Positions 12,397 through 20,591 of a DNA stretch of 21,368 bases are shown piece after piece. This DNA comes from Coriobacteriia bacterium (lineage in GTDB: Bacteria; Actinomycetota; Coriobacteriia; WRKU01; WQUG01): positions 1 through 21,368 of the forward strand of contig WQVS01000009.1 of NCBI GenBank assembly GCA_009785705.1, given 5' to 3'. The notes below the pieces were generated by a model. It ran no database searches, was not told the DNA's origin, and saw only the letters and a program-made list of their open reading frames with translations. Both the position numbers and the translations under genes were made by a program. Position 1 is the stretch's first letter. Every line of letters begins with the position of its first letter.

Positions 12397-14274
12397 ATGA
12401 AGAAGTATTCCATTTGGTTATGTGCGGCATTTGGCAGTATTGCCTTGGTCGAATTGTTTTTCTTTTCTCCGCCTGCTTTGGGGTGGACACTCTTTTTTCT
12501 TGCCTGTATAGGTTTATACTTCCTTTGTTTCGGTGTACAGAAGATGCCCAAGGCAATCGACTGGATACTAATCGCCTCAATAGTAGGGCTTGCACTGCCC
12601 TTTGTCCTATTTAACAATTCCGCTCTAAGGTGGTTTAACTTTATTGCGATTGGTCTTTGCTTGCTTGTTCTGTTCTTGCGCAGAATTGCCCCTGAAGATG
12701 CTGGCTGGGATAAGCTCGCCTTTTACGGGGAAGTCTTTGCAGGCAGCATGGTGAGACCCTTCGCCTACTTGGTGCACCCTTGGCGCGCAAAAAAGAAGAC
12801 GCCGCCAGTACCACCGGTTAATCCTGACTGGAACTTTGACCCTAACACTGGACAGCCAGTGAATGCCACCCAGACTTCTCCAGATGCACAAGCAGACTGT
12901 CCTTTTGAACGCGAGAAGAAAATCAAGCGGAGAAAGACCATAGCGGCACAGGTAGCGCTTGCCTTGTTGGTGTCTGTCCCGCTCCTTTCCGTTCTGGGAA
13001 CTTTCCTGTATCACTCCGACCCTGTATTTGCCTCTTTGGTAGATGCTGTTGTCAGGTTTATTGTCAATCTAAATATTGGCACAATTATTCTGCATGCAAG
13101 TATCATGGCAGTAATTTTCCCCTTTGTCCTCAGCTTCTTTTGGTCATATGGCAAAGCAAAGTTTATTACGCTAGGGAAGGGTGTTTATGCGCGCTCCACC
13201 CCGCCTAATGCTGCCCCTAGTCCCAATCCTAATCCTAGCTATGACGCCAACCCCAACCCCAGCCTCAACCCCAACTATGACCCCAATTCCAACCATAGTT
13301 TTTCCTCAGACCCCTATACGGGGACTGTTGCACCTCCTATCCCAGATAATAAGCGCAACAAGTTCAAGTTCCCTTCAATCTTTTCAGCAACCCTACTGCT
13401 CATGGTGAACTTGCTGTACTTTGTGTATGCGCTTGTACAGTTTCGCTTCCTCTTTGCAGGAACTAGCGGCACACTTCCAGAAGGTCTAGGCTTGATATAC
13501 GCTGATTACGCGCGAAGTGGATTCTTTGAATTGGTGACCTTAGCCCTGTTTAACTTCGCACTCATCGCAATAAGTGCCTACTTTACGCATCGTGAAGGTC
13601 GCGCAGGTCTTGTACTGCGCTCTTTAACTATCGCTCTTGTGGCACTGTCAACCATTCAGCTGGCATCTGCACTTACGCGCATGTTGTTGTACGTGCAGGC
13701 ATTTGGTTTAAGTCAGCTACGTCTTTTTGTATTTGCCTACATTACCTTTATAGCAATCGTGTTTGTACTCTTCATTGTGCGCGAACTACTTTCTAAGCGC
13801 GCAACGCCCCTGTTTAGAATCGCAGCGCTATCGGCTCTCGTCTTGCTGCTGGGCATGAATTACATTGTGCCTGATACCTTGATTGCTCGCTACAATCTCG
13901 AGCGCCAAATTGCAGGAGAACTAAAAGTGCAAAGAGTTGACTTCAACTACTATGCCTACCATTTATCGTTCGACTCTGTTCGGGTATTGCTAGAAATGGA
14001 AGATCGCCTGCTTGATGCAAGGCCAGAATTGCAGCCCGATTTTGACAGACTGCACGGCGCGCTCTCTAGGACAAGGGAAGATGTTCCAATTATGCGCCAA
14101 ACTCAAGGAAAGTGGGGCTATTTCTCTAGCTGGAGAGCTGCAGGCTTGGATGAAAAGGAATCTCTCTACACAGTGGGCGATAGCAGAATGCCCTTCATTG
14201 AAAGAGAGCGCTACGATAACACTTGGCGTAGCTTTAATTTGAATACTCAAAGACTCTTTAGGATGATAGATTAA
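12397..14274 (+). CDS. DUF4173-type polytopic membrane protein
   Basis: This 625-residue protein has many membrane segments and matches the DUF4173/DUF4153 family pattern: YADYARSGFFELVTLALFN near residues 365-385 and NYIVPDTLIARYNLE near 487-502. The function of the family is unknown. Two cytosolic or exposed low-complexity loops interrupt the helices, one Pro-rich near 130-165 and one of repeated NPNP/NPNYDPN units near 268-305. The C-terminal quarter (from about 500) is soluble and begins with an RVDFNYYAYHLSFDS-type stretch. The gene stops four bases before the RNA methyltransferase start, so the two are probably co-transcribed. Nothing suggests the natural substrate or partner. Confidence 0.87.
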   Translation: MKKYSIWLCAAFGSIALVELFFFSPPALGWTLFFLACIGLYFLCFGVQKMPKAIDWILIASIVGLALPFVLFNNSALRWFNFIAIGLCLLVLFLRRIAPEDAGWDKLAFYGEVFAGSMVRPFAYLVHPWRAKKKTPPVPPVNPDWNFDPNTGQPVNATQTSPDAQADCPFEREKKIKRRKTIAAQVALALLVSVPLLSVLGTFLYHSDPVFASLVDAVVRFIVNLNIGTIILHASIMAVIFPFVLSFFWSYGKAKFITLGKGVYARSTPPNAAPSPNPNPSYDANPNPSLNPNYDPNSNHSFSSDPYTGTVAPPIPDNKRNKFKFPSIFSATLLLMVNLLYFVYALVQFRFLFAGTSGTLPEGLGLIYADYARSGFFELVTLALFNFALIAISAYFTHREGRAGLVLRSLTIALVALSTIQLASALTRMLLYVQAFGLSQLRLFVFAYITFIAIVFVLFIVRELLSKRATPLFRIAALSALVLLLGMNYIVPDTLIARYNLERQIAGELKVQRVDFNYYAYHLSFDSVRVLLEMEDRLLDARPELQPDFDRLHGALSRTREDVPIMRQTQGKWGYFSSWRAAGLDEKESLYTVGDSRMPFIERERYDNTWRSFNLNTQRLFRMID

Positions 14275-14278
14275 GTCC

Positions 14279-15058
14279 ATGGAATATCCTGCAGAAAATA
14301 TCAAGCTTATACGTAGTAGAGATAATGACTTTTATAAGAAGCTCAAATCCTATGGACAGTCAAAGTACAGAAAGCGAGACAATTGCCTCATAGCAGATGG
14401 CGAGAAAGTCTATCAGGAAGCACGTTCCAGGCTGAAGTTGCTGTACACAATTGTCAGCGAAAGTTATTTCGAGACTCACCTTCACCCTCAGATAGCAGAC
14501 GAAGATGGGTCTAAGCTAACTGTATTTGCAGATAACCTTTTCGAATCATTATCCGAGTGCAAGACCAGTCAAGGCATTCTAGGTGTATTCGAGATACCAA
14601 TTTTCAAACTTGAGACAGCGACCTTGAATAGAGTGGCGGTACTAGAGGGCATCCAAGACCCTAAAAATGTCGGTGCAATAATTCGCAATGCACACTGCTT
14701 GGGTTATGAGGCAGTGTTTTTGGGCGAGGGCTGCGCCACAGCCTTTTCACCAAAGGTAATCAGGTCATCGATGGGGTCAGTATTCCATATTCCGACCCTC
14801 AGTGCAGATGGCTCTATTGAGGGCATCATTCAGGATTTAAAGGCAGCAGGCTTTAGCGTGGTAGGCACCGCCTCATCAGGCAGCGAAGAAGTAAGACAGT
14901 TTGAGAAAATTGCCCTTATAATAGGTAGTGAAGGCAGCGGATTAAGTGAGCAAACCACAGCACTTTGTGACCATCTGTTCAGGATAAAGATAAGCCCAAG
15001 CGCAGAAAGCCTTAATGCGGCAGTTGCTAGTGGTATTGCCATGTATGTGCATAACTAG
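14279..15058 (+). CDS. SpoU/TrmH-family RNA 2'-O-methyltransferase
   Basis: This 259-residue cytosolic enzyme would transfer a methyl group from SAM to a ribose 2'-OH in rRNA or tRNA. The three SPOUT motifs are present: motif 1 PKNVGAIIRNAHCLGY (128-143) with catalytic R136, motif 2 LIIGSEGSGLS (213-223), and motif 3 ISPSAESLNAAVASGIAMY (238-256), which form the knotted SAM site. Residues 1-105 form the RNA-binding SpoU_sub_bind domain (LIADGEKVYQEA near 37-48). The position methylated cannot be told from sequence. The start follows the upstream stop by four bases with TAGGAT at 14260-14265 as ribosome site. RlmB or TrmH-like enzymes are both possible, so no symbol is given. Confidence 0.92.
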   Translation: MEYPAENIKLIRSRDNDFYKKLKSYGQSKYRKRDNCLIADGEKVYQEARSRLKLLYTIVSESYFETHLHPQIADEDGSKLTVFADNLFESLSECKTSQGILGVFEIPIFKLETATLNRVAVLEGIQDPKNVGAIIRNAHCLGYEAVFLGEGCATAFSPKVIRSSMGSVFHIPTLSADGSIEGIIQDLKAAGFSVVGTASSGSEEVRQFEKIALIIGSEGSGLSEQTTALCDHLFRIKISPSAESLNAAVASGIAMYVHN

Positions 15059-15150
15059 AAAACGAGCAGTTTAACCTCTCCACCATGTTTTTGCACTTAC
15101 TGTATGCGCTCTGTCATAGGCTTGCAATGTCTTATGCTTAACCCTAGTTG

Positions 15151-15156
15151 AAAGGA
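15151..15156 (+). promoter_or_regulatory. Ribosome binding site for RmuC
   Basis: AAAGGA lies five bases before ATG 15162. The 103-base gap after the methyltransferase contains no strong promoter or terminator. Confidence 0.6.
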
Positions 15157-15161
15157 TAACT

Positions 15162-16457
15162 ATGGAACCTGTAGTAGCTTTAGTGATAGCTCTCACAGTT
15201 GGCGCTGTAGTAGGTGCGGTAGCAGGCTTTGCCCTTGCCGGCTTCAATGCACAAAAAAAGAGCGAGCCTTTGCGTCAGCGCGCAGAGCAAGTAGACCTAC
15301 TAGAACAAAGCCAGCGAACACTACAATCAGAATTTGCTGATACTAAAACTATCCTAGCCACTGTACAGTCAGAAGCCTCAACCCTGCGTGAATCTCACGC
15401 ACGTGCGCAGGCGCAGGCACAGGCCTATCAAGAACAGTTGGCAAAAACTGAAGCACAGCTGGCACAATTTAACCAGCAAAAGGCACTTGATATTGAGCAA
15501 GAAAACAGAGTAATAGAAAAACTTGCTCCTGTATCAAAAAGCGTAGATACCATGCAGCAAAAAATAGCAGAACTGGAAGAAGCCCGTCTGCGCCAGGAAG
15601 AAAACTTGCACAAAACCATTGGTCAGCTGCAGGCAACTACCAATACACTTGCAGGTACCCTAACAAAATCACAAGACCGAGGCCGTTGGGGAGAGGTTCA
15701 GCTAGAACAAATCTTTGAGAGCGCAGGCCTGATAGAAGGTGTGCATTTTGACCGCCAATCAACCAGCGCCCTAGGCTCGGGAGACAGTTCGCGCATCAGG
15801 CCAGACTTTATCCTGAAGCTGCCCAATAAACGGGTTGTGCCCATTGATGCAAAGGTACCTTTCGATAGCTACGATAAAGCATGCGAGATACCCCTTAGCG
15901 CCAGCCCCGATGACTTACTGCGTCGTGATGAGCTACTCAAAGGGCATGCCGCGGCACTAAAGGACCACGTAAAGATACTTTCACGCAAGGAATATGGTGA
16001 ATCCCTGGACGGTGCTCCTGATTTTGTAGTTGCCTTCCTACCTGCAGAAGCATTGCTTTCTGCGGCGCTAGAGGCAGATCCGCAACTAGTGGACTATGCT
16101 TTCTCTCAGCGTGTAGCTCTGGCAAGTCCTGTCACCTTATGGTCGATAGTAAAGTCTATTGCCTATGCTTGGCAGCAGCAAGAAGCAAGCGAAAACGCCC
16201 AAGAAATTGTAGACGTGGGTAAGCAGCTACTCAGCCACATGGCAAATCTTGCCAAAAAGAGCAACACCCTAAAAAGAAGCCTCGACAGTACCATCAACAG
16301 CTACAATTCTTTTGCCGCAACTCTTGAAACGAGGGTACTCGTCCAGGCGCACAAGCTACAAAGACTAGACATAAGCAAAGAACTACCAACAGCAGAACAG
16401 AGCGAAATCACAACCAGGGACTACGTAAAGCCAGAATTAACTGACAACAGTGATTAG
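15162..16457 (+). CDS. rmuC: RmuC-family DNA recombination limiting protein
   Basis: This 431-residue protein has one N-terminal membrane helix (4-27), a coiled coil rich in Ala, Gln and Glu (about 35-165), and the RmuC nuclease-like domain (about 170-390). Diagnostic blocks are DRGRWGEVQLEQIF (172-185), VHFDRQST (194-201) and RPDFILKLPNKRVVPIDAKVPFD (213-235), which carries the D/K core of a PD-(D/E)xK-like fold. RmuC in E. coli limits sequence inversions at short inverted repeats. That is of interest in a genome with palindromic elements, but a link is only speculation. The gene follows the RNA methyltransferase by 103 bases. The length is in the usual range. Confidence 0.93.
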   Translation: MEPVVALVIALTVGAVVGAVAGFALAGFNAQKKSEPLRQRAEQVDLLEQSQRTLQSEFADTKTILATVQSEASTLRESHARAQAQAQAYQEQLAKTEAQLAQFNQQKALDIEQENRVIEKLAPVSKSVDTMQQKIAELEEARLRQEENLHKTIGQLQATTNTLAGTLTKSQDRGRWGEVQLEQIFESAGLIEGVHFDRQSTSALGSGDSSRIRPDFILKLPNKRVVPIDAKVPFDSYDKACEIPLSASPDDLLRRDELLKGHAAALKDHVKILSRKEYGESLDGAPDFVVAFLPAEALLSAALEADPQLVDYAFSQRVALASPVTLWSIVKSIAYAWQQQEASENAQEIVDVGKQLLSHMANLAKKSNTLKRSLDSTINSYNSFAATLETRVLVQAHKLQRLDISKELPTAEQSEITTRDYVKPELTDNSD

Positions 16458-16458
16458 T

Positions 16459-16486
16459 TTGTTATTATATTAGGACTCGTTATTAA
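16459..16486 (+). promoter_or_regulatory. Possible promoter for the Nfu gene
   Basis: TTGTTA (16459-16464) and TATTAA (16481-16486) resemble sigma-70 boxes with a 16-base spacer, ending 27 bases before the Nfu start. The -35 box begins two bases after the RmuC stop. Confidence 0.35.
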
Positions 16487-16513
16487 TTTCCTGATTAGAT
16501 TAAGGAGCATTCC

Positions 16514-16756
16514 ATGGCCATTGATAAAAAACTTGTTGAAGAAGTGCTTGCAACTATTCGCCCCCGCCTTCAGGCAGATGGTGGAGACATTGCACTAAAA
16601 GAAATTCAAGATGACGGAACCGTTCTTGTAGAACTACAGGGTGCTTGCAAAGGTTGTCCTATGGCAGGGCTAACCATGGCATCACAAGTAGAGTGCACCT
16701 TGAAAGATAACGTTCCAGGAGTTACGAAAGTAGTTAACACAAGCGCAGCGAGCTAA
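16514..16756 (+). CDS. NifU C-terminal-like (Nfu) Fe-S cluster scaffold/carrier
   Basis: This 80-residue protein is a single Nfu domain. The family start LVEEVLATIRPRLQADGGDI (7-26) leads to the cluster-binding site CKGCPMAG with C45 and C48. Such proteins carry or deliver Fe-S clusters to client enzymes, two molecules sharing one cluster. The usual single-domain length is 75 to 90 residues. A strong AAGGAG ribosome site lies eight bases upstream. It is on the same strand as the aromatic genes, with a 203-base gap and a hairpin between them, so a shared transcript is doubtful. Anaerobes with many Fe-S enzymes depend on these carriers. I am confident in the family, not the client. Confidence 0.95.
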   Translation: MAIDKKLVEEVLATIRPRLQADGGDIALKEIQDDGTVLVELQGACKGCPMAGLTMASQVECTLKDNVPGVTKVVNTSAAS

Positions 16757-16794
16757 GCATCGCTTGCGGATGCTATTGCGAGCGCAGCGCAGTG

Positions 16795-16816
16795 TAGGCG
16801 AAGCCAATGTCGCCTA
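16795..16816 (+). other. Perfect 7-bp hairpin in the Nfu to aroF gap
   Basis: TAGGCGA (16795-16801) and TCGCCTA (16810-16816) pair exactly around an eight-base loop. It sits in a 203-base gap without a gene, which also contains GCATC/GATGC (16758-16774) and the hairpin at 16848. These could be a 5' leader of the aromatic operon or remnants of repeats. Confidence 0.5.
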
Positions 16817-16847
16817 GTGGCGTCTAGCTGCCGAATACATTACTTTT

Positions 16848-16877
16848 AAGAGAGCGTCCAGTTCTGGGCGCTCTCTT
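16848..16877 (+). terminator. Hairpin between Nfu and aroF, possible terminator
   Basis: AAGAGAGCGTCC (16848-16859) and GGGCGCTCTCTT (16866-16877) pair with one G-T wobble around a six-base loop, followed by TTGCTATT, a poor T-tract. It most likely ends the Nfu transcript. The remaining 80 bases before aroF have no firm promoter; AAGGGA at 16948-16953 is the ribosome site. Confidence 0.55.
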
Positions 16878-16959
16878 GCTATTATGGACAGTATCGTTTT
16901 GTACGTGTAGGTATACGAGGCCGCCGCAGTAAAGATGCAGTCAACTTAAGGGATTTGTC

Positions 16960-18000
16960 ATGATTATTATTCTGAAGCCAGAAATCGATCAGCAAGAATT
17001 AGAAAACCTAATGACCTGGTTACGCAACATGGGTCTAGAGATTCACATGAGCGAGGGGGCAAACACGACCATCATGGGTCTCGTGGGCGACACTTCGACA
17101 GTAGATATCAACCTGCTGCGCGCCCTAGACTGCGTCGCTGATGTTAAGCGCATCCAAGAACCCTTCAAGAAAGCTAATCGCAAATTCCATCCACAGGACT
17201 CAGTAATCACTCTAAGCAGCAGTGACGACAAGGGCAACAGCTTTGAGGCAAAAATAGGTGGTGGTCACTTCATGACCATTGCAGGCCCTTGCTCTGTTGA
17301 ATCACCAGAACAAATCTCTGCCATAGCCGCAGCAGTGAAGAGCAGTGGGGCACAAGCCTTGCGCGGTGGAGCCTTCAAGCCACGCACATCCCCCTATGCG
17401 TTCCAGGGAATGCAGGCAGAAGGTATTGAGCTACTACAAGAAGCCCGCAAAGCAACGGGGCTGCCCATCGTGACAGAAATCATGGACTTGAATCAGCTTG
17501 ACTACTTTGATGATGTGGATGTCATTCAGGTAGGTGCGCGCAACATGCAAAACTTTGTCCTGCTGCGCGAACTAGGAAAAATCAGAAAGCCTATTTTGTT
17601 AAAGCGTGGCTTTGCAGCAACTATCGAAGAGTTGCTCATGAGTGCCGAATACCTTATGGCAGGCGGTAACGAACAGGTCATTCTCTGCGAACGTGGGGTA
17701 CGTACTTTTGAGCCTTTGACTCGTAACACTTTGGACCTCTCTGCCATTCCTATCATTAAAGAGCTGTCACATCTACCTGTAGTGGTAGACCCCAGTCACG
17801 CGACAGGGGTAGCGCGCTACGTGCGACCGATGTCACTTGCTGCCGTTGCAGCAGGGGCAGACGGTCTACTCATCGAAGTGCACAACAGCCCAAAGACAGC
17901 ACTCTGCGACGGACAGCAGTCGATAACCCCAGAAGAATTCGACAGGCTAGCAAAAGACATTGATGCAATGCGCATAGCCATTGGTCAGTGTAATAGTTAG
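16960..18000 (+). CDS. aroF: 3-deoxy-7-phosphoheptulonate (DAHP) synthase, AroF/Thermotoga type
   Basis: This 346-residue cytosolic enzyme condenses PEP and erythrose-4-phosphate, the first step of the shikimate pathway. Residues 1-70 match the N-terminal ferredoxin-like (ACT-like) domain seen in Thermotoga-type enzymes, which mediates inhibition by Tyr or Phe. The catalytic barrel shows AGPCSVES (108-115), GGAFKPRTSPYAFQG (136-150), GARNMQNF (192-199), ILLKRG (212-217), CERGVRTFE (243-251) and VVDPSHATG (275-283). The metal-binding C111 and H280 are present. It starts the block aroF-tyrA-aroA-aroC, spaced 138 bases from tyrA. The domain suggests feedback control by the end product, whose identity is not visible. 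Confidence 0.96.
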   Translation: MIIILKPEIDQQELENLMTWLRNMGLEIHMSEGANTTIMGLVGDTSTVDINLLRALDCVADVKRIQEPFKKANRKFHPQDSVITLSSSDDKGNSFEAKIGGGHFMTIAGPCSVESPEQISAIAAAVKSSGAQALRGGAFKPRTSPYAFQGMQAEGIELLQEARKATGLPIVTEIMDLNQLDYFDDVDVIQVGARNMQNFVLLRELGKIRKPILLKRGFAATIEELLMSAEYLMAGGNEQVILCERGVRTFEPLTRNTLDLSAIPIIKELSHLPVVVDPSHATGVARYVRPMSLAAVAAGADGLLIEVHNSPKTALCDGQQSITPEEFDRLAKDIDAMRIAIGQCNS

Positions 18001-18020
18001 ATTAAGACTTAACATGTACC

Positions 18021-18100
18021 AGCCCACGACACTCTGCGGCAGCCCGCAGCAGACCGCAACACCCCGTAACAATCCGCAACACTTCGTTCCCGGTCGCAGC
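18021..18100. repeat. Degenerate 10-bp-period repeat upstream of tyrA
   Basis: Eight successive decamers end in C, and seven of them start with A: AGCCCACGAC, ACTCTGCGGC, AGCCCGCAGC, AGACCGCAAC, ACCCCGTAAC, AATCCGCAAC, ACTTCGTTCC and CGGTCGCAGC. The loose consensus is ANNCCGCAAC. The stretch occupies most of the 138-base gap between aroF and tyrA, is purine-poor on the plus strand, and shows no promoter. Confidence 0.65.
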
Positions 18101-18138
18101 CCGCGCCCTTGACCCTTAAGCAGTAAGGAGCACAACAC

Positions 18139-19059
18139 ATGGACGACACAGCATTACTTTCCAGTAAGCCTACTTTTGCCGACGATAAGACAGTCGGTAT
18201 TGTCGGACTGGGTCTTATTGGTGGCTCATTGGCAAAGGCGCTCAAGGTCAACACGGCAAACCGAGTACTAGGCCATGACATCAACCCAAATGTGGTGAAG
18301 CAGGCCCTGGCAGAGGGCGTCCTTGACGCAGCACTTGCCCTATCAGGTACTGATAGCAGTACTGTACAAACAGCGGCACCGCCTGCACAGCTAAGCGAAT
18401 GTGACATGGTACTGATTGCCCTCTATCCAGAGGCAACTGTTGACTTCGTGCGCGCCCACTGGGATAAGTTTAAAAAAGGTACGGTCATCATCGACTGCGC
18501 TGGCGTAAAGGCAGAAATCTGCACAGAGCTTTCTGCAGAAGCTGCAAAGCGCGACCTCTACTTCGTAGGTGGTCACCCCATGACGGGTATCGAACGCACA
18601 GGCTACGATCACTCCTTCGCTCACCTCTTTAGTGGCGGAACGATGATTCTCTGCCGCGATGAGCACACTAACATCATTGCCCTAAAGGCAGCAGAAATGC
18701 TCTTCACCGGCATAGGCTTTCTCAAAATAACCATCACCAGTGCCGCAGAGCATGACCGCGTAATCGCCTTTACTTCGCAGCTGCCTCATGTAGTCGCAGG
18801 CGCTTTCATCCGCAGTGAAACAGCAAAGCAGCAGCTAGGCTTTTCAGCAGGAAGCTACCAAGATTTAACCCGTGTAGCCTTCCTCAACGAACCCATGTGG
18901 ACAGAGCTCTTCATGGCAAATCGTGAAAACCTTATAGAAGAAATCGAAGGACTGCGCACACGCCTGGAAGAATACGTTCAAGTATTGGAAGAAGGCGACG
19001 AACAAAAGATGCTTGCTCTCCTTGCAGAAGGTAAGCAGGCAAAGCAGCAATACGGTTAA
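18139..19059 (+). CDS. tyrA: Prephenate dehydrogenase
   Basis: This 306-residue enzyme would turn prephenate into 4-hydroxyphenylpyruvate with NAD, on the way to tyrosine. The dinucleotide site VGIVGLGLIGGSLAKAL (19-35) begins the Rossmann domain, and VGGHPMTGIERTG (143-155) carries the prephenate-binding histidine H146. No C-terminal ACT domain is present, so it lacks that route of feedback. Residues 70-86 form a Ser/Thr/Ala/Pro-rich loop not typical of the family. An ATG at 18139 follows AGTAAGGAG at 18122-18130. An arogenate-using (cyclohexadienyl) variant cannot be excluded. aroA follows after 42 bases. Confidence 0.93.
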   Translation: MDDTALLSSKPTFADDKTVGIVGLGLIGGSLAKALKVNTANRVLGHDINPNVVKQALAEGVLDAALALSGTDSSTVQTAAPPAQLSECDMVLIALYPEATVDFVRAHWDKFKKGTVIIDCAGVKAEICTELSAEAAKRDLYFVGGHPMTGIERTGYDHSFAHLFSGGTMILCRDEHTNIIALKAAEMLFTGIGFLKITITSAAEHDRVIAFTSQLPHVVAGAFIRSETAKQQLGFSAGSYQDLTRVAFLNEPMWTELFMANRENLIEEIEGLRTRLEEYVQVLEEGDEQKMLALLAEGKQAKQQYG

Positions 19060-19101
19060 GCAGCCCAGCAATAGGCGGCAGAAGCGGCGGAGGAAGCGTC
19101 C

Positions 19102-20538
19102 ATGGCAACAGCATCATTCATAATGGAAAATGGACGGCCCTACAACTTGCAGGTAGAGCCACAGGCACTTTCTGGCTCAATCGCGGCGATTCCTTCAAAG
19201 TCATATGCTCAGCGCATTTTCATTGCAGCGTCTCTTTGCGATAAGCCCACAAAGATTGCGCTAGAGCCGCAGTTTATGTCGGGTGATATCTACGCAACGC
19301 TCCTGGCGCTAGAAAGTGCGGGAAGTGCCTTCGATGTTAGCTTTGATGACAATTCCGTTGAGATTTTTCCTAACTCAACACTGTCAGCAGATGAGGCATC
19401 TCCAGCTTCAGCGGAGCTAGACTCCCCATCGCCAGCCATTCCAACTTTAGACGCAAGCAGCCATGAGGCTCAAAACATCGTCAATTGCGAAGAGAGTGGT
19501 ACAGCCGCACGGCTCCTCCTGCCCGTACTTACGGCACTTCACGACCAGGGAACCCTGACAGGTACAGGTAGCTTGCTCAAGCGCCCCTTTGAAACTTTGT
19601 GTAAATCACTTGAGCAAGGCGAAGCTGTCCAATTCGACCAGTACAAGCTACCGCTTAGTTGGAAAGGGCAATTGCAATCTGGCCATTATCAGCTTCCTGG
19701 TGATGAAAGTTCACAATATATATCGGGTCTACTCTTTGCCTTGCCCCTGCTAGAGGGGGAGAGCACAGTAGAGCTAACCTCACCCCTACAATCCGTAGGC
19801 TATATTGATATGACACTTGATGTCTTAGCTCAGTTTGGCATTATTATTGACCACGATGGAGCAAATCGCTATCACATTAAAGGCGGACAAAGTTATCAGT
19901 CTCCGGGCACTATAGAGGTCGAGGGGGACTGGTCAAACTCTGCCTTTTGGCTTGCGGCAAATGTGGAGGTCGCGGGTCTCAACCCTGATTCGCTTCAGCG
20001 CGATAGACTTTTTCTCGAACTAAAAGATAAGCAACACATCGACGCCACTGACGTTCCCGACCTAGTGCCGATTTTAAGTGTATACGCAGCCCTAAAAAAA
20101 GGCACGACAACCATAACGGGAATAGAGCGCCTGCGCATAAAAGAAAGCGATCGCATAAAGACAACTTTCGCCTTGCTCGACGCTCTGGGTTGTAAGGTCG
20201 AGCTTGGACCAATAGATGAAACCTGGACGCCAGTTGATGAGCTAGACCCTCTTGATGAAGAGGCAATGTATAAGGAATGGGAAAATCATAAGCTGGCCCT
20301 AATAGTCCACGGAACAGGTAGTATCCCGGGTGGGGCTAAGGTCAATGGGGCCAATGACCACCGCATTGTAATGGCTGCCGCTATTGCAGGAAGTTTTGCA
20401 GACGCACCTGTCACAATCCTTGGCGCACAGGCTGTTGCAAAAACTTACGCACACTTCTTTGAAGATTTTTGCACCTTAGGGGGTCGCGTCAAAAGACGTC
20501 CTGCAGGCTTATTGGGAAGCCTTTTGGGTTACCACTAG
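19102..20538 (+). CDS. aroA: 3-phosphoshikimate 1-carboxyvinyltransferase (EPSP synthase)
   Basis: This 478-residue enzyme joins PEP to shikimate-3-phosphate in the sixth shikimate step. Key blocks are PSKSYAQR (31-38), with the substrate-binding K33, S34 and R38, then NCEESGTAARLL (128-139), DESSQYISGLL (201-211), GDWSNSAFWLAAN (275-287), D320, RIKESDR (345-351) with E347 and R351, and NDHRIVMAAAIAG (418-430). It is longer than the usual 420 to 440 residues because of two acidic or Ser/Pro/Ala-rich inserts, about 92-126 and 370-397. GGAGGAAG lies just before ATG 19102. The SGTAAR motif region retains the glycine at the site where glyphosate sensitivity is set in other enzymes; no prediction is made from it. 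Confidence 0.95.
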   Translation: MATASFIMENGRPYNLQVEPQALSGSIAAIPSKSYAQRIFIAASLCDKPTKIALEPQFMSGDIYATLLALESAGSAFDVSFDDNSVEIFPNSTLSADEASPASAELDSPSPAIPTLDASSHEAQNIVNCEESGTAARLLLPVLTALHDQGTLTGTGSLLKRPFETLCKSLEQGEAVQFDQYKLPLSWKGQLQSGHYQLPGDESSQYISGLLFALPLLEGESTVELTSPLQSVGYIDMTLDVLAQFGIIIDHDGANRYHIKGGQSYQSPGTIEVEGDWSNSAFWLAANVEVAGLNPDSLQRDRLFLELKDKQHIDATDVPDLVPILSVYAALKKGTTTITGIERLRIKESDRIKTTFALLDALGCKVELGPIDETWTPVDELDPLDEEAMYKEWENHKLALIVHGTGSIPGGAKVNGANDHRIVMAAAIAGSFADAPVTILGAQAVAKTYAHFFEDFCTLGGRVKRRPAGLLGSLLGYH

Positions 20539-20591
20539 TCTAGAACCCCTAGCCCAGACTTACTGAAGGAAAACAGGAAGGAAAGCTAAGT

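Noticed and set aside
18021..18100. CRISPR-like short repeats
   Set aside because: The units are only ten bases with no unique spacers and no cas genes, so they are not a CRISPR array.
18009..18407. 132-codon open frame on the minus strand over the aroF-tyrA gap
   Set aside because: It is mostly antisense to tyrA and its other part reads the decamer repeat; no ribosome site or family.
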